Assembly: GCF_040253615.1 (NCBI RefSeq)
Contig: NZ_JBEJGY010000004.1
Coordinates: forward strand, 1,054,001 to 1,118,000
Length of the DNA: 64,000 nt
From: Streptomyces sp. Edi4
Lineage (GTDB): Bacteria > Actinomycetota > Actinomycetes > Streptomycetales > Streptomycetaceae
Reading direction: 5' to 3'
How positions within the stretch are numbered: the first letter of the stretch is position 1; every line of letters starts with the position of its first letter. Position numbers and translations under genes: made by a program. Below are positions 16,805 through 25,023 of this stretch, in pieces. The notes beneath the pieces were generated by a model. It worked only from the letters and a program-made list of their open reading frames with translations. It was not told the DNA's origin and did no database searches.

Positions 16805-17353
16805 GTGAGGCAGCAAGTTCAGCACCGCGTGGCCCGCCGCGCCCTCGTGCCGGTGGCCGTGAGCGCGCTCGCGGCCACCGGTGCGGCGCTGCCCGCCCGG
16901 GGCCCCGCGCCGTCCGTCATGGCGGCCGACGACTGCGTACGGGGCGGGGTGGACGTCACCGCCGGAAACGGCGGCGACGCGCCGTTCCGGTTCACTCTGG
17001 CGGGGGTCGCGGTCACGGTGGAGCCGGGCGGGAGAAGGACGATCGCGGTGCCGGTCGCCGAGCATGAGCGGTACCACTTCACCGTCCTCGGCCCCAACGG
17101 CTTCCGTCAGGACGTCGACGGCGTACGAAACTGCGCGACGCCCGCGCCCTCCCCCTCAGCGGCGCCCGCCACGGACCGGGCGGCGAGCGCGGGGCCCGTG
17201 GCCGCCGCGCCCCGCGACGCGGCGGCCGGGGCACGGACCGGCCGCCGTCAGCTGATCCCCGGCGTCCTCGACCCGGGCTCCCTGGTCGCGGGGACGGCCC
17301 TGGTGCTCCTCGGCGGAACACTGTTCGGCATCCGCCGGCTCACCCTTGCCTAG
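16805..17353 (+). CDS. Secreted, membrane-anchored hypothetical protein
   Basis: A 182-residue protein with no recognised domain. An N-terminal signal sequence (about 1-40, with an RR pair and an Ala-rich core) leads to a small beta-rich domain containing two Cys (DDCVRGG and VRNCATP), possibly a disulfide. A Pro/Ala/Ser-rich spacer (115-155) and a single C-terminal membrane helix (LVAGTALVLLGGTLFGI) with an Arg-containing tail follow: the layout of a surface protein anchored by its C-terminus. The GTG at 16805 is the first codon of the open frame with reasonable context. The stop codon lies inside the left arm of a long palindrome. Confidence 0.65.
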   Translation: MRQQVQHRVARRALVPVAVSALAATGAALPARGPAPSVMAADDCVRGGVDVTAGNGGDAPFRFTLAGVAVTVEPGGRRTIAVPVAEHERYHFTVLGPNGFRQDVDGVRNCATPAPSPSAAPATDRAASAGPVAAAPRDAAAGARTGRRQLIPGVLDPGSLVAGTALVLLGGTLFGIRRLTLA

Positions 17354-17411
17354 GGGGTGTCCGGTGGATCAGGGCCGCACCCCCGGCCATGGTCCACCAG
17401 ACACCCCCTAG
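17350..17411. repeat. 62-bp palindromic element, likely bidirectional terminator
   Basis: 22-bp arms beginning CTAGGGGGTGTCCGGTGGAT (left) and its complement (right) match at 20 of 22 positions around an 18-nt loop. It lies between two convergent genes, and the TAG of the upstream gene is part of the left arm. The sequence resembles palindromic intergenic elements common in Streptomyces, perhaps derived from transposon ends; here it probably terminates both transcripts. Confidence 0.7.
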
Positions 17412-17435
17412 GGCGCGCTCCGGCGGCCGGGCCGC

Positions 17436-17909
17436 TCAGAAGTCGGCCTGTGCCTTCACGTCGGCGCGGCCCACGGACTCCAGCCCGTACGTCGAGCAGT
17501 ACAGGGCCCGGATGTACTCGATGTCGGGATCGTGCGTGCGGGCTTCGGCGGTGGGATAGAGCACGGTCAGCTCGTAGGAATTCTCCCGGTTGATGCTGCC
17601 CGTCTTGTCACGCCACTGCCCTCGGCCCTGCTGAAGGGTGAGCCCGGACGGGAACCGGGGCGTGATCACATCGGCGACGAACTTCATGAACTCGTCGTCC
17701 GTTATGGGTGGTTGACCGTTGTGGCGCCCGGTGCCGAAGTAGAGATGGGTCGCCACGTACGGACTTCCGTGCGTGGTGGTCGCCGACGCGGCCGACGGGG
17801 CGGCTGTCGTTCCGTAGGCGACTTCGGAGACCGGACCGCCGGTGGCGAAGAGGAGAGCGATGGCCACGAGAGCGGCGGCCGCGGGCGTGGACACCCGGAT
17901 GTTGAGCAT
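17436..17909 (-). CDS. Secreted DUF3574-family protein
   Basis: A 157-residue exported protein. Residues 1-32 form a signal peptide (MLNIRVSTPAAAALVAIALL). The rest matches DUF3574: LYFGTGRHNG, DDEFMKFVADVITPRFPSGL, GRGQWRDKTG and NRENSYELTVLY follow the family order. Length is typical. It lies 68 bp downstream of the TPR/membrane/ImmA operon on the same strand and may be its last gene. Function unknown. Confidence 0.8.
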   Translation of the reverse strand: MLNIRVSTPAAAALVAIALLFATGGPVSEVAYGTTAAPSAASATTTHGSPYVATHLYFGTGRHNGQPPITDDEFMKFVADVITPRFPSGLTLQQGRGQWRDKTGSINRENSYELTVLYPTAEARTHDPDIEYIRALYCSTYGLESVGRADVKAQADF

Positions 17910-17977
17910 GTCGTCCCTGTCTGTCTGGTGATGGTGATGGTGAGGGGTGGCATATGGGGGCGGGGGCTGCCGGCGGT

Positions 17978-18940
17978 CTAGCGGGCAGGTGCTGTCCCGC
18001 TCCTGGGGCGCGGTGGCAGGGACCGCAGCAGGAAGTCCGCCGCGTCCCGCGCGTTGCCGGGCGCGCCCTCATGGCCCCGCAGCCGGGCAGCGGTGCGGGC
18101 GAGCCCCCGGGTCGTCCGTACGGAGCCGATGCCCCCGGCGCGCGGCGCCAGGGCGGCGATGAGGTCTTCGGCCTCGCGCCAGGCGCGGGCCCGGGTGAGG
18201 GCGGCGAGGAGTTCGGCCGTGAAGAGGTCGCGGTAGGAGGGGCCGGGCGCAGTGGCGGCCTCGTGCAGGAGCGCGATGGCGCGGTCCCGGTCGTGCAGCC
18301 TGGCAAGCACCCAGCCGTGGTGGCCGGTGAGCTCGGGCTCGTCGATCCACCAGGACCAGGCCGGATCCAGGCGTGAGGCGCCGTCGAGGAACCGGCTGCG
18401 GGCGCGTGCCATGAGCGCCTCGGCATCCCGGCGGCAACCCAGAAGAGCGCTCGCGTGGGCCCGGCGGACCAGCACGAGGGTGGCGACCAGGTTCGGCAGC
18501 GGGCGCGGCCCCGCCACCCGGGCCACGGCGTCGAGGGCGGCCACGGGGCGCCGCTGGTGGGTGAGCAGCATGCTGTGGTTGAGCAGCGTCAGACGGGCGG
18601 TCGCGCGGTCGCCCGAGCGCTCGGCGAGGGCCAGGGCCCGCAGGTTCATCCGGGCGGCCGCGCGGTTCAGGCCGGCGTCGAAGAGGATCCAGCCGGCCAC
18701 TTCGCTCAGTTCGGCGAGGGCGGCGAGCAGATCGCTGTCCGCGTCGCCGAGAGTGGCGGGCCCGGCGGCCAGTTCCGGGGCACGTCGCAGCAGGGCGCGT
18801 ACGGCGGTGACGGCGGCGCTCGCGCCGTCCGTGGCGTCCAGCGCCACCAGGTCCCCGACCGCCGCCCGGGCCAGGGTGGTCAGCGAACCGGACGCCGCGC
18901 CGTCCCGTGCCGAGAAGTCCGGCCGCGCCGCCCCTGTCAC
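17978..18940 (-). CDS. TPR-type regulatory protein lacking a DNA-binding domain
   Basis: A 320-residue all-helical protein resembling the C-terminal tetratricopeptide part of Streptomyces HTH-TPR regulators (AELSEVAGWILFDAG, ERSGDRATARLTLLNHSMLL, AHASALLGCRRDAEALM). No helix-turn-helix precedes it. The GTG at 18940 overlaps the upstream membrane-protein stop (GTGA), giving a translationally coupled set of three with ImmA/IrrE and MAB_1171c-like genes. It may act as a protein-interaction partner rather than a DNA binder. Confidence 0.7.
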   Translation of the reverse strand: MTGAARPDFSARDGAASGSLTTLARAAVGDLVALDATDGASAAVTAVRALLRRAPELAAGPATLGDADSDLLAALAELSEVAGWILFDAGLNRAAARMNLRALALAERSGDRATARLTLLNHSMLLTHQRRPVAALDAVARVAGPRPLPNLVATLVLVRRAHASALLGCRRDAEALMARARSRFLDGASRLDPAWSWWIDEPELTGHHGWVLARLHDRDRAIALLHEAATAPGPSYRDLFTAELLAALTRARAWREAEDLIAALAPRAGGIGSVRTTRGLARTAARLRGHEGAPGNARDAADFLLRSLPPRPRSGTAPAR

Positions 18941-20154
18941 CACGGGACGCCGGCGGCCGCGCGCACGGCCCGGCCCTGGGTGAGAGCGGTGAACGCGGAC
19001 GCCACCTGGGTCAGCCACTCCACCTCCTCGCGGAAGTCGTCGTACGGCGGCCGCGCGGGGAGGCCGGCGGCGTCGGCCAGCTCGTCGCGCTCCTCGGCCG
19101 GGCGGTTGAGGACGGCCCGTACCTGGAGCGCTTCACCGAGCGGCGATGTGGGGTCCTCGGGCAGGCCGAGGGAGCGGGCCACGCGGGAGAAGTCGGCGAG
19201 CGAGAGCGAGGTGCGCAGCATCAGCTGTCCGTCGCGTATCTCGATGACCCGCCGGTAGAGGCTGTAGTGCGGATCGCGCGGCGGCAGAAGGTCACGCGCC
19301 CAGGACCGGGGCGGGTCGAGTGCGATGTCCGGCGACGCCTGGCACAGCGCCCACCACAGGGGGCGCAGCCTGAGGTAGGAGCGGTAGCTGCGCAGCCACC
19401 CGGCGCCGCGGGTGAGGTGGATGCCCCAGGACGGAATGGTCCAGCCGGTGATTTGGAGCAGGGCGCCGACGGTGCCGCACGACCACTGGATGGGGTCGAG
19501 GCGCGAGGCGTCGTAATGCAGCTGGGTCCCGGCGATCTGGACGCTGCGGACGACGCAGTACACGAGGACGAGGGCCGCGCCGACGGTCACGGTCCGCATC
19601 CCGACCTTGAGCCACTGCCGGTTGGCCATCTTGGTGAAGCGCAGCGAGAGCCGGACCGCCTCGAACTGCCCCACCCCGCAGATGACGAGGTAGAACGACA
19701 TGTACAGCGCGTACCGGCCGTCCTGGATGCTGAGCAGGATCGTCGAGGTGGCGGTCTTGGCACTGGCGACCGGGCTGACCGCGAGGGAGGCGATCACGAG
19801 GACGCACAGGGCGGCGCCGAAGAACAGCACGCGACGCCCGGCCCGGCGCCCGGCCTGATCGGGCGGGGCCGACCAGTACACGAGGACCACCTGCTGGGCG
19901 GCGGTGAGGACGACGACGGCGACCTGGACGATCAGCGAGGTGATGTTGGGCAGGCCGAACAGGGCCGAGATGTGCACCCGCAGGGCGTCAAGGTCGACCA
20001 GGAAGCTGATCCCGGAGCACAGGAAGTAGACGCACAGCGCCCACAGGGCGACGTCGCGCTTTCTGCGCAGAAGGTCCGGGAGGCGGTAGCCGAACGCCGC
20101 GAGGCCGCCGAGCGCGCAGATCCAGGAGAGGGCCCCGTTCAGGTCGTCCATCAT
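18937..20154 (-). CDS. MAB_1171c-family membrane protein
   Basis: A 405-residue integral membrane protein with about seven helices in the first ~240 residues and a cytosolic C-terminal domain (about 250-405). The pattern matches the actinobacterial family annotated as MAB_1171c putative transporters, which is found next to ImmA/IrrE peptidases. Transport activity is a name, not demonstrated here. It overlaps its upstream peptidase gene (ATGA at 20151-20154) and its downstream TPR gene by 4 bp each, so the three proteins are probably made in fixed ratio and work together. Two consecutive Met codons make the exact start uncertain by one residue. Confidence 0.8.
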   Translation of the reverse strand: MMDDLNGALSWICALGGLAAFGYRLPDLLRRKRDVALWALCVYFLCSGISFLVDLDALRVHISALFGLPNITSLIVQVAVVVLTAAQQVVLVYWSAPPDQAGRRAGRRVLFFGAALCVLVIASLAVSPVASAKTATSTILLSIQDGRYALYMSFYLVICGVGQFEAVRLSLRFTKMANRQWLKVGMRTVTVGAALVLVYCVVRSVQIAGTQLHYDASRLDPIQWSCGTVGALLQITGWTIPSWGIHLTRGAGWLRSYRSYLRLRPLWWALCQASPDIALDPPRSWARDLLPPRDPHYSLYRRVIEIRDGQLMLRTSLSLADFSRVARSLGLPEDPTSPLGEALQVRAVLNRPAEERDELADAAGLPARPPYDDFREEVEWLTQVASAFTALTQGRAVRAAAGVPW

Positions 20155-20726
20155 GGCTGGTCCGGATGGCCGACGCCGTTCTCGATGCGGGCGACGATCT
20201 CCGCGGCCTCCTCGGGGACGCCCCAGGCGGGCTCCAGCCAGCGCTTGCTGGCACGTGCCAGGATCAGCGAGGCCAGCGTCTCCGCCTCCTGCTCCTCGTC
20301 GTCGCTGTAGCGCGAACGCATCAACATGCTCCGCACCACGGCCGGTTCGACATCGCTGAACAACCGGCTCGTATCGCCTCGGTCGAATTCCACGGAGCCT
20401 CGGTGGGCGAAGGCGATGTGGGACAGTTCGTGGGCGATGATGTGTTCTTTGTGTGACGCGGACGCGGCTTTCTCGTAGGCGATGATGTCGAAGCCGTCCA
20501 GTTTCAGCCAGAGACCGAAGAGATGGCGGTCCGGGAAGGTCGTCGGAATCAGATGGATCGGGCGCCGATTCCGCGTGCTGAGATAACCGTGCAGTTCATC
20601 AATGCCGCAGCCGTGCTCCATGCCCCAGTCCCCGAGCAGCGCCTCACAGTTGTGACGAACCTTTTTGAGACGGCGCCTGAGCCGACGGTCCTCCGGCGAC
20701 GGTAACGCGGAACCAGACACCTTCAT
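20151..20726 (-). CDS. ImmA/IrrE-family metallo-endopeptidase
   Basis: A 191-residue cytosolic zinc peptidase-like protein with the HELSHIAFAH motif (HExxH) about two thirds along and a downstream acidic stretch (DDEEQEAETLASLIL) supplying a possible third ligand. ImmA-type proteins cleave or antagonise XRE repressors, for example in ICEBs1. The ATG at 20726 follows GGAAGGCTGAAG. It starts a three-gene operon with a MAB_1171c-like membrane protein and a TPR protein; no XRE repressor is next to it, so its target must lie elsewhere or be the TPR protein. Confidence 0.85.
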   Translation of the reverse strand: MKVSGSALPSPEDRRLRRRLKKVRHNCEALLGDWGMEHGCGIDELHGYLSTRNRRPIHLIPTTFPDRHLFGLWLKLDGFDIIAYEKAASASHKEHIIAHELSHIAFAHRGSVEFDRGDTSRLFSDVEPAVVRSMLMRSRYSDDEEQEAETLASLILARASKRWLEPAWGVPEEAAEIVARIENGVGHPDQP

Positions 20727-20891
20727 CTTCAGCCTTCCACGCCTTCCATGCCTTCCTCGCCAAAGAAGCAGGCCATCGCAATGCCTGTATTCGAAAGTGC
20801 CCGTGGATTGCGGCTGCTGGTCCCCGGGCGAACGACGCGGCCATGATGCCACACCCTCAACTCACCGGACGGTGAGAACCTTTGCCTCGAG

Positions 20892-21314
20892 TCAGCCGAG
20901 AAAACTGAGGCGTACCTGGCGGTTGGGGTTGTCCTTGTTCGTGTCCACCAGGCACACGGACTGCCAGGTTCCGAGCGCGAGCCGTCCCCCGATCACCGGC
21001 AGCGTGGCGTGCGGCGGCACGAGCGCGGGCAGGACGTGGTCGCGGCCGTGGCCCGGGCTGCCGTGCCGGTGCTGCCAGCGGTCGTCGGCGGGGAGCAGGG
21101 TGTGCAGGGCGGCGAGCAGATCGTCGTCGCTGCCCGCCCCCGTCTCCAGGACGGCCACACCGGCGGTGGCGTGCGGCACGAAGATGTTGAGCAGGCCGTC
21201 ACGGCCGGACGCCTGTCGGTTCAGGAACTCCTCGCAGTCCCCGGTCAGGTCGGTGACGGTCTCGCTCGTGCCGGTCTCGATATGCAGGACATGGGTGGTG
21301 AAGACGTCGGACAT
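20892..21314 (-). CDS. YjbQ/UPF0047-family protein
   Basis: A 140-residue protein of the YjbQ family, small oligomeric proteins with weak thiamine-phosphate-synthase activity in some members. Conserved motifs: GLLNIFVPHATAGV, the HRHGSPGHGRDHVLPAL His cluster, and LGTWQSVCLVDTN. Length is typical. The ATG at 21314 (MSDVFTT) is preferred over one three codons earlier. It is divergent from the sulfonate operon. Confidence 0.9.
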   Translation of the reverse strand: MSDVFTTHVLHIETGTSETVTDLTGDCEEFLNRQASGRDGLLNIFVPHATAGVAVLETGAGSDDDLLAALHTLLPADDRWQHRHGSPGHGRDHVLPALVPPHATLPVIGGRLALGTWQSVCLVDTNKDNPNRQVRLSFLG

Positions 21315-21412
21315 GTTTCTCATCTTCCCGCCCTTGGACGCGGTACGCGCGGCGGCGGCAGCGGTGACCCGTCCGGCGCGCGAGATGATGTGTCCGAGTG
21401 GCGAGACACTGG

Positions 21413-21442
21413 TTGACCTCGTACGGAACGGGTCGCTACGTT
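21413..21442 (+). promoter_or_regulatory. Promoter of the sulfonate operon leader (leaderless start)
   Basis: TTGACC (21413-21418), an 18-bp spacer and TACGTT (21437-21442). The start site predicted about 7 nt beyond the -10 is the A of the leader-peptide ATG at 21449. No ribosome-binding site precedes that ATG, so the transcript is probably leaderless. Confidence 0.6.
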
Positions 21443-21448
21443 CACGCC

Positions 21449-21532
21449 ATGTCACGTTCAGCCCTGCTCACCACGCGCGGTCACATCGACCTGCTGCGGG
21501 TGGCGTCCGCCGCCTGTCGCCGCGGCTGCTGA
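21449..21532 (+). CDS. Cysteine-type leader peptide (27 aa) upstream of ssu genes
   Basis: A 27-residue peptide starting MSRSALLTTRGHIDLL and ending ACRRGC. It has the HIDLLRVASAACRR signature of actinobacterial 'putative leader peptides' found before sulfur-assimilation genes, with Cys at position 23 and at the last codon. Ribosome stalling at these Cys codons when charged tRNA-Cys is scarce is the accepted model for related leaders. It lies 442 nt before ssuC, with no other real gene between, and appears to be translated from a leaderless mRNA. Confidence 0.85.
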   Translation: MSRSALLTTRGHIDLLRVASAACRRGC

Positions 21533-21760
21533 CGTCCTTTCGGCTGTTCGGCCGCCGGTCCTTTTCTTGTCGCACCGGCCGCGCTGACGTCACCTTCACC
21601 CTCCTCATGTGCTCCGCGTTCCGGAACCGCCTGAGCCCCGCCGCCGTGCGCTGACGCGTACGCCCGGACGGTCCTGACCCACGCCACCCACGTCACCACC
21701 ACTCCCCGCGCGAGCGGATCCCCTTGCCTGCCCTGCCGCTGCCACGTGTCGCACCGAGTG

Positions 21761-21826
21761 CGGCTGCGGCTGCGGCTGCGGCTGCGGCTGCGGCTGCGGC
21801 TGCGGCTGCGGCTGCGGCTGCGGCTG
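21761..21826. repeat. Hexanucleotide microsatellite, 11 exact CGGCTG units
   Basis: Eleven uninterrupted CGGCTG units (66 bp) lie in the ssu leader between the leader peptide and ssuC. Any frame across it reads only simple dipeptides, so it is not coding. Such tracts can slip during replication, and the RNA could pair with itself. The rest of the 21533-21974 gap holds a possible weak hairpin (GCCGGT/ACCGGC) and no credible ORF. Confidence 0.9.
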
Positions 21827-21974
21827 CCCAACGTCGTACCCGGGGGGCGGGGCCGTTGCGGGTGGTCCGTGACGCGGTGGCCGTGACGGTCGGGGCACGG
21901 AAGGGCGGCGGCGCGGGCCGCGCGGGGCCGTCCCCTACGCGGTTCCCCCTCCTCGCTCCCACCCTGGAGTCCTC

Positions 21975-22886
21975 ATGACCGTCGACCACGCCCCACCGAT
22001 CCTGGCCGGCCCGCCCGCCGAGACCGCCGAGACCGCCGGGACCGGCGCGTCCGGCGCATCCGCCACGGTCCCGCCCGTCCTGGAACCGGTGGTCCCCGCC
22101 GCGCGACGGGGCGGCCGGATCCGGTCCGTGCCGCGTTGGCTGCGCCGCACCGCGGGGCCACTCACCCTGCTCGTCCTGTGGCAAGTCCTCAGCGCCACCG
22201 GGGTGTTGAGCCCCGACACCCTTGCCTCTCCCGGCACAGTCGCCCGGGCCGGGGCGGATCTGATCGCCGATGGAACGCTTCCCTCGGCGATGGGCATCTC
22301 GCTGCGCCGGGTGGTGGTGGGCCTGCTCGTCGGAGGCGTCGCCGGAATCACCCTCGCCCTGCTCTCCGGGCTCTCCCGGCTCGGCGAGGACCTGATCGAC
22401 GCCACCGTGCAGATGCTGCGCACCGTGCCGTGGGTCGGCCTGATCCCGCTGTTCATCATCTGGCTCGGGATCGGCGAGGCACCCAAGGTCGCCCTGATCG
22501 CGCTCGGCGTGGCCTTCCACCTGTATCTCAACGTGTACGCCGGAATCCGTGGCGTGGACGCCCAACTCGTGGAGGCGGGTCAGGCGTTGGGCCTCAACCG
22601 ATGGGGACTGATACGCCATGTCGTCCTGCCGGGCGCCCTGCCCGGCGCCATGACCGGACTGCGCTACTCACTCGCCACCGCCTGGCTCGCCCTGGTGTTC
22701 GGCGAATCGATCAACGCGGACGACGGCATCGGCTTCCTGATGAATCAGGCCCGCGAGTTCTTCCGTACCGACGTGATCGTGGTCTGCCTGGTCGTGTACG
22801 CCTTCCTCGGCCTCATCGCCGACGCCGCCGTCCGCACTCTCGAAAGGCTGCTCCTGCAATGGCGACCGACCTTCACGGGCCAGTGA
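21975..22886 (+). CDS. ssuC: Aliphatic sulfonate ABC transporter permease
   Basis: A 303-residue inner-membrane permease of the SsuC/TauC/NrtB type. About 50 soluble residues precede five to six membrane helices. The cytoplasmic EAA loop that contacts the ATPase is clear: EAGQALGLNRWGLIRHVVLP. It imports alkanesulfonates with SsuB and SsuA, encoded next. The gene overlaps ssuB by 28 nt. The leader peptide and its attenuation region lie upstream. Confidence 0.9.
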   Translation: MTVDHAPPILAGPPAETAETAGTGASGASATVPPVLEPVVPAARRGGRIRSVPRWLRRTAGPLTLLVLWQVLSATGVLSPDTLASPGTVARAGADLIADGTLPSAMGISLRRVVVGLLVGGVAGITLALLSGLSRLGEDLIDATVQMLRTVPWVGLIPLFIIWLGIGEAPKVALIALGVAFHLYLNVYAGIRGVDAQLVEAGQALGLNRWGLIRHVVLPGALPGAMTGLRYSLATAWLALVFGESINADDGIGFLMNQAREFFRTDVIVVCLVVYAFLGLIADAAVRTLERLLLQWRPTFTGQ

Positions 22887-23662
22887 CCTCCCCCGGCGCT
22901 CCCGCCACCGCCCCCGATGCCGTACGGGTCGAGGGCCTGGCCCGGTCCTTCGACGGGCGGGCCGTCATCGACGGGCTTCAACTCACGTTGAAGGCCGGCG
23001 AGTTCACCGCGCTGCTCGGGCGCAGCGGTTGCGGCAAGTCGACGTTGCTGCGGGTGCTGGCCGGGCTCGACCGGGAGATCGAGGGCACGGTCCTCGTCCC
23101 CGAGCGACGGGCCGTCGCCTTCCAGGCACCCCGGCTCATGCCCTGGAAACGGGTGTGGCGCAACGTACTCCTCGGCCTGCCGGGCAAGCCCGGACGCGCC
23201 CTGGCGGAGCGGGCGTTGGAGGAGGTGGGGCTCGGTCACCGGTCCGACGCGTGGCCCAAGACCCTCTCCGGCGGCGAGGCCCAGCGCGCCTCTCTCGCCC
23301 GGGCACTGGTGCGCGAGCCCGATCTCCTGCTGCTCGATGAACCGTTCGGCGCGCTCGACGCGCTGACCCGGATCAAGGCGCAGCAGCTGGTCGCCGAGCT
23401 GTGGCAGCGGCGCGGCTGCGCGGTGCTGCTGGTGACGCACGACGTGGACGAGGCCCTGCTGCTCGCCGACCGGGTCCTCGTCATGCGCGACGGCGCCATC
23501 GCCCACGACACCGCCGTCGCCCTCGACCGGCCGCGCACTGTCGGCGGCCCAGGCTTCGCGACGCTGCGCTCCCGCCTCCTGCGCGAACTGGGCGTGACAC
23601 CGCCCGCCAACGCCCCTGCCGCCACACCCGCCCCTGACACCACACCCGCCCCGGCCGCCTGA
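22859..23662 (+). CDS. ssuB: Aliphatic sulfonate ABC transporter ATP-binding protein
   Basis: A 267-residue ATPase that powers sulfonate import. Walker A GRSGCGKST (~52-60), Q-loop in AFQAPRLMPW, signature LSGGEAQR, Walker B LLLLDEPFGALD and H-loop LVTHDVDEA are all intact. FQAPRLMPW is typical of the SsuB/TauB/NrtD subfamily. The C-terminus is a Pro/Ala/Thr-rich tail of about 25 residues. The ATG at 22859 lies within the end of ssuC. Confidence 0.92.
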   Translation: MATDLHGPVTSPGAPATAPDAVRVEGLARSFDGRAVIDGLQLTLKAGEFTALLGRSGCGKSTLLRVLAGLDREIEGTVLVPERRAVAFQAPRLMPWKRVWRNVLLGLPGKPGRALAERALEEVGLGHRSDAWPKTLSGGEAQRASLARALVREPDLLLLDEPFGALDALTRIKAQQLVAELWQRRGCAVLLVTHDVDEALLLADRVLVMRDGAIAHDTAVALDRPRTVGGPGFATLRSRLLRELGVTPPANAPAATPAPDTTPAPAA

Positions 23663-23699
23663 TCCGGGCACCGGGCCCCGGTCCGAGAGCCACGAGCCT

Positions 23700-23950
23700 C
23701 CCCGACCTCACCAGCCCCCAGCCTCCTCAACCATCCCGGCCTCACCAACCCGGGCTTCCCCGAACATCCCGGCCTCACCAACCCCGGGCTTCCCCGAACA
23801 TCCCGGCCTCACCAACCCCCGACCTCGCCAACCCCGTCCTACCGGACCCCCGACCTCACCCTCCGGCCTCACCACCCCCGACCTCCTCCCCAGCTCCCGA
23901 CCTCCTCCTGACCTCCTCCCGACCTCTCCCACCATCCCGGCCTCCCCGAA
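23700..23950. repeat. C-rich degenerate repeat tract between ssuB and ssuA
   Basis: The whole 302-bp ssuB-ssuA spacer is pyrimidine-rich on the plus strand. It contains two near-identical ~33-bp units around GGGCTTCCCCGAACATCCCG (about 23752-23816) and several shorter CCCGACCTC/CGGCCTCACC variants. No ORF or standard terminator is evident; a G-rich minus strand could form unusual structures. The ssuA ribosome-binding site (GAAGGA) lies just beyond. Confidence 0.7.
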
Positions 23951-23964
23951 GGAACGACGTACCC

Positions 23965-25023
23965 ATGCGACGCCCCACCCTGCGCGCCCTGCCCACCCTG
24001 CCTGCCCTGCTCCTCCCGCTCACCCTGGTCCTCGCCGCCTGCGGCGGGAACTCGGCCGCCGACGCCCGGGCCGGCTCCCGCTCGGGCTCCGGCTCCGGCG
24101 CGGTCACGCTCAACGTCGGTGACCAGAAAGGCGGTTCGCAGGCCGTCCTGAAGGCTGCCGGGGAGCTCGACCACCTGGACTACAAGATCAAGTGGTCCAC
24201 GTTCACCTCGGGACCCCCACTGCTCGAAGCCGTCAACGCCAAGGCCGTCGACATCGGCGGGGTCGGCAACACGCCTCCGGTGTTCGCCGCCGGCGCCGGC
24301 TCCAGGATCAAAGTCGTGGCGGCGAGCCACGGCTCATCCGACGGCGAGACGATCCTCGTTCCCGAGGATTCGCCGCTGCGACAGCCCGGGGACCTCAAGG
24401 GCAAGTCGATCGCGGTGGCCCAGGGCAGCTCCGCCCACTACCAGCTGCTGGCCACGCTGAAGAAGGCCGGCCTCGGCATCGGCGACGTCAAGCTCAGCTA
24501 CCTCCAGCCGGCCGACGCACTGGCGGCCTTCAGCCGTGGCAAGGTCGATGCCTGGGCGGTGTGGGACCCCTACACCTCCCAGGTCCTGCACGCGAAGAAG
24601 GGCCGTGTCCTCGCGACCGGGGCAGGGGTCACCAACGGTCTCGGGTTCCAGGTCGCGGCGCCGTCCGCGCTGGCCGACCCGGCGAAGGCAAAAGCCGTGG
24701 GCGACTACCTCAAGCGTCTCAACCGCGCCCAGGACTGGGTGTTCCAGCACCCCGAGGCATGGGCCAAGGTCTGGTCGAAGGAGACCGGGCTGCCCTACGA
24801 AGTGGCCCTTGACTCGGTGCGGCGCAGCAACGGCACGCGCGTCGCGGTCGCCGTGGACGCGGCGGCGGTCGCCTCGGAGCAGCGTATCGCCGACACCTTC
24901 GCCGATCTGTCGCTGATCCCGCGCCGCTTCTCCTTCCAGGACTACGTCGACACCCGGTTCAACGGCACACTGCCGCCCTCCACCACCGCCCCCCGTTCGT
25001 ACGGAAAGGCCTCTTCCCGATGA
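23965..25023 (+). CDS. ssuA: Sulfonate ABC transporter substrate-binding lipoprotein
   Basis: A 352-residue extracytoplasmic lipoprotein. A signal peptide ends in the lipobox LAAC (C26), followed by a Gly/Ser/Arg linker and an SsuA/NMT1-like periplasmic-binding fold (LNVGDQKGGSQAVLKAAGEL, FTSGPPLLEAVNAKAVDIGG). It captures alkanesulfonates for SsuBC. Start ATG 23965 after GAAGGA. It overlaps ssuD by 4 bp (ATGA), so uptake and desulfonation are coupled. Confidence 0.9.
   Translation: MRRPTLRALPTLPALLLPLTLVLAACGGNSAADARAGSRSGSGSGAVTLNVGDQKGGSQAVLKAAGELDHLDYKIKWSTFTSGPPLLEAVNAKAVDIGGVGNTPPVFAAGAGSRIKVVAASHGSSDGETILVPEDSPLRQPGDLKGKSIAVAQGSSAHYQLLATLKKAGLGIGDVKLSYLQPADALAAFSRGKVDAWAVWDPYTSQVLHAKKGRVLATGAGVTNGLGFQVAAPSALADPAKAKAVGDYLKRLNRAQDWVFQHPEAWAKVWSKETGLPYEVALDSVRRSNGTRVAVAVDAAAVASEQRIADTFADLSLIPRRFSFQDYVDTRFNGTLPPSTTAPRSYGKASSR

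Noticed and set aside
21605..21898. Minus-strand ORFs with long Pro-Gln, Ser-Arg or Ala runs
   Set aside because: They are translations of the CGGCTG microsatellite and have no other coding signal.
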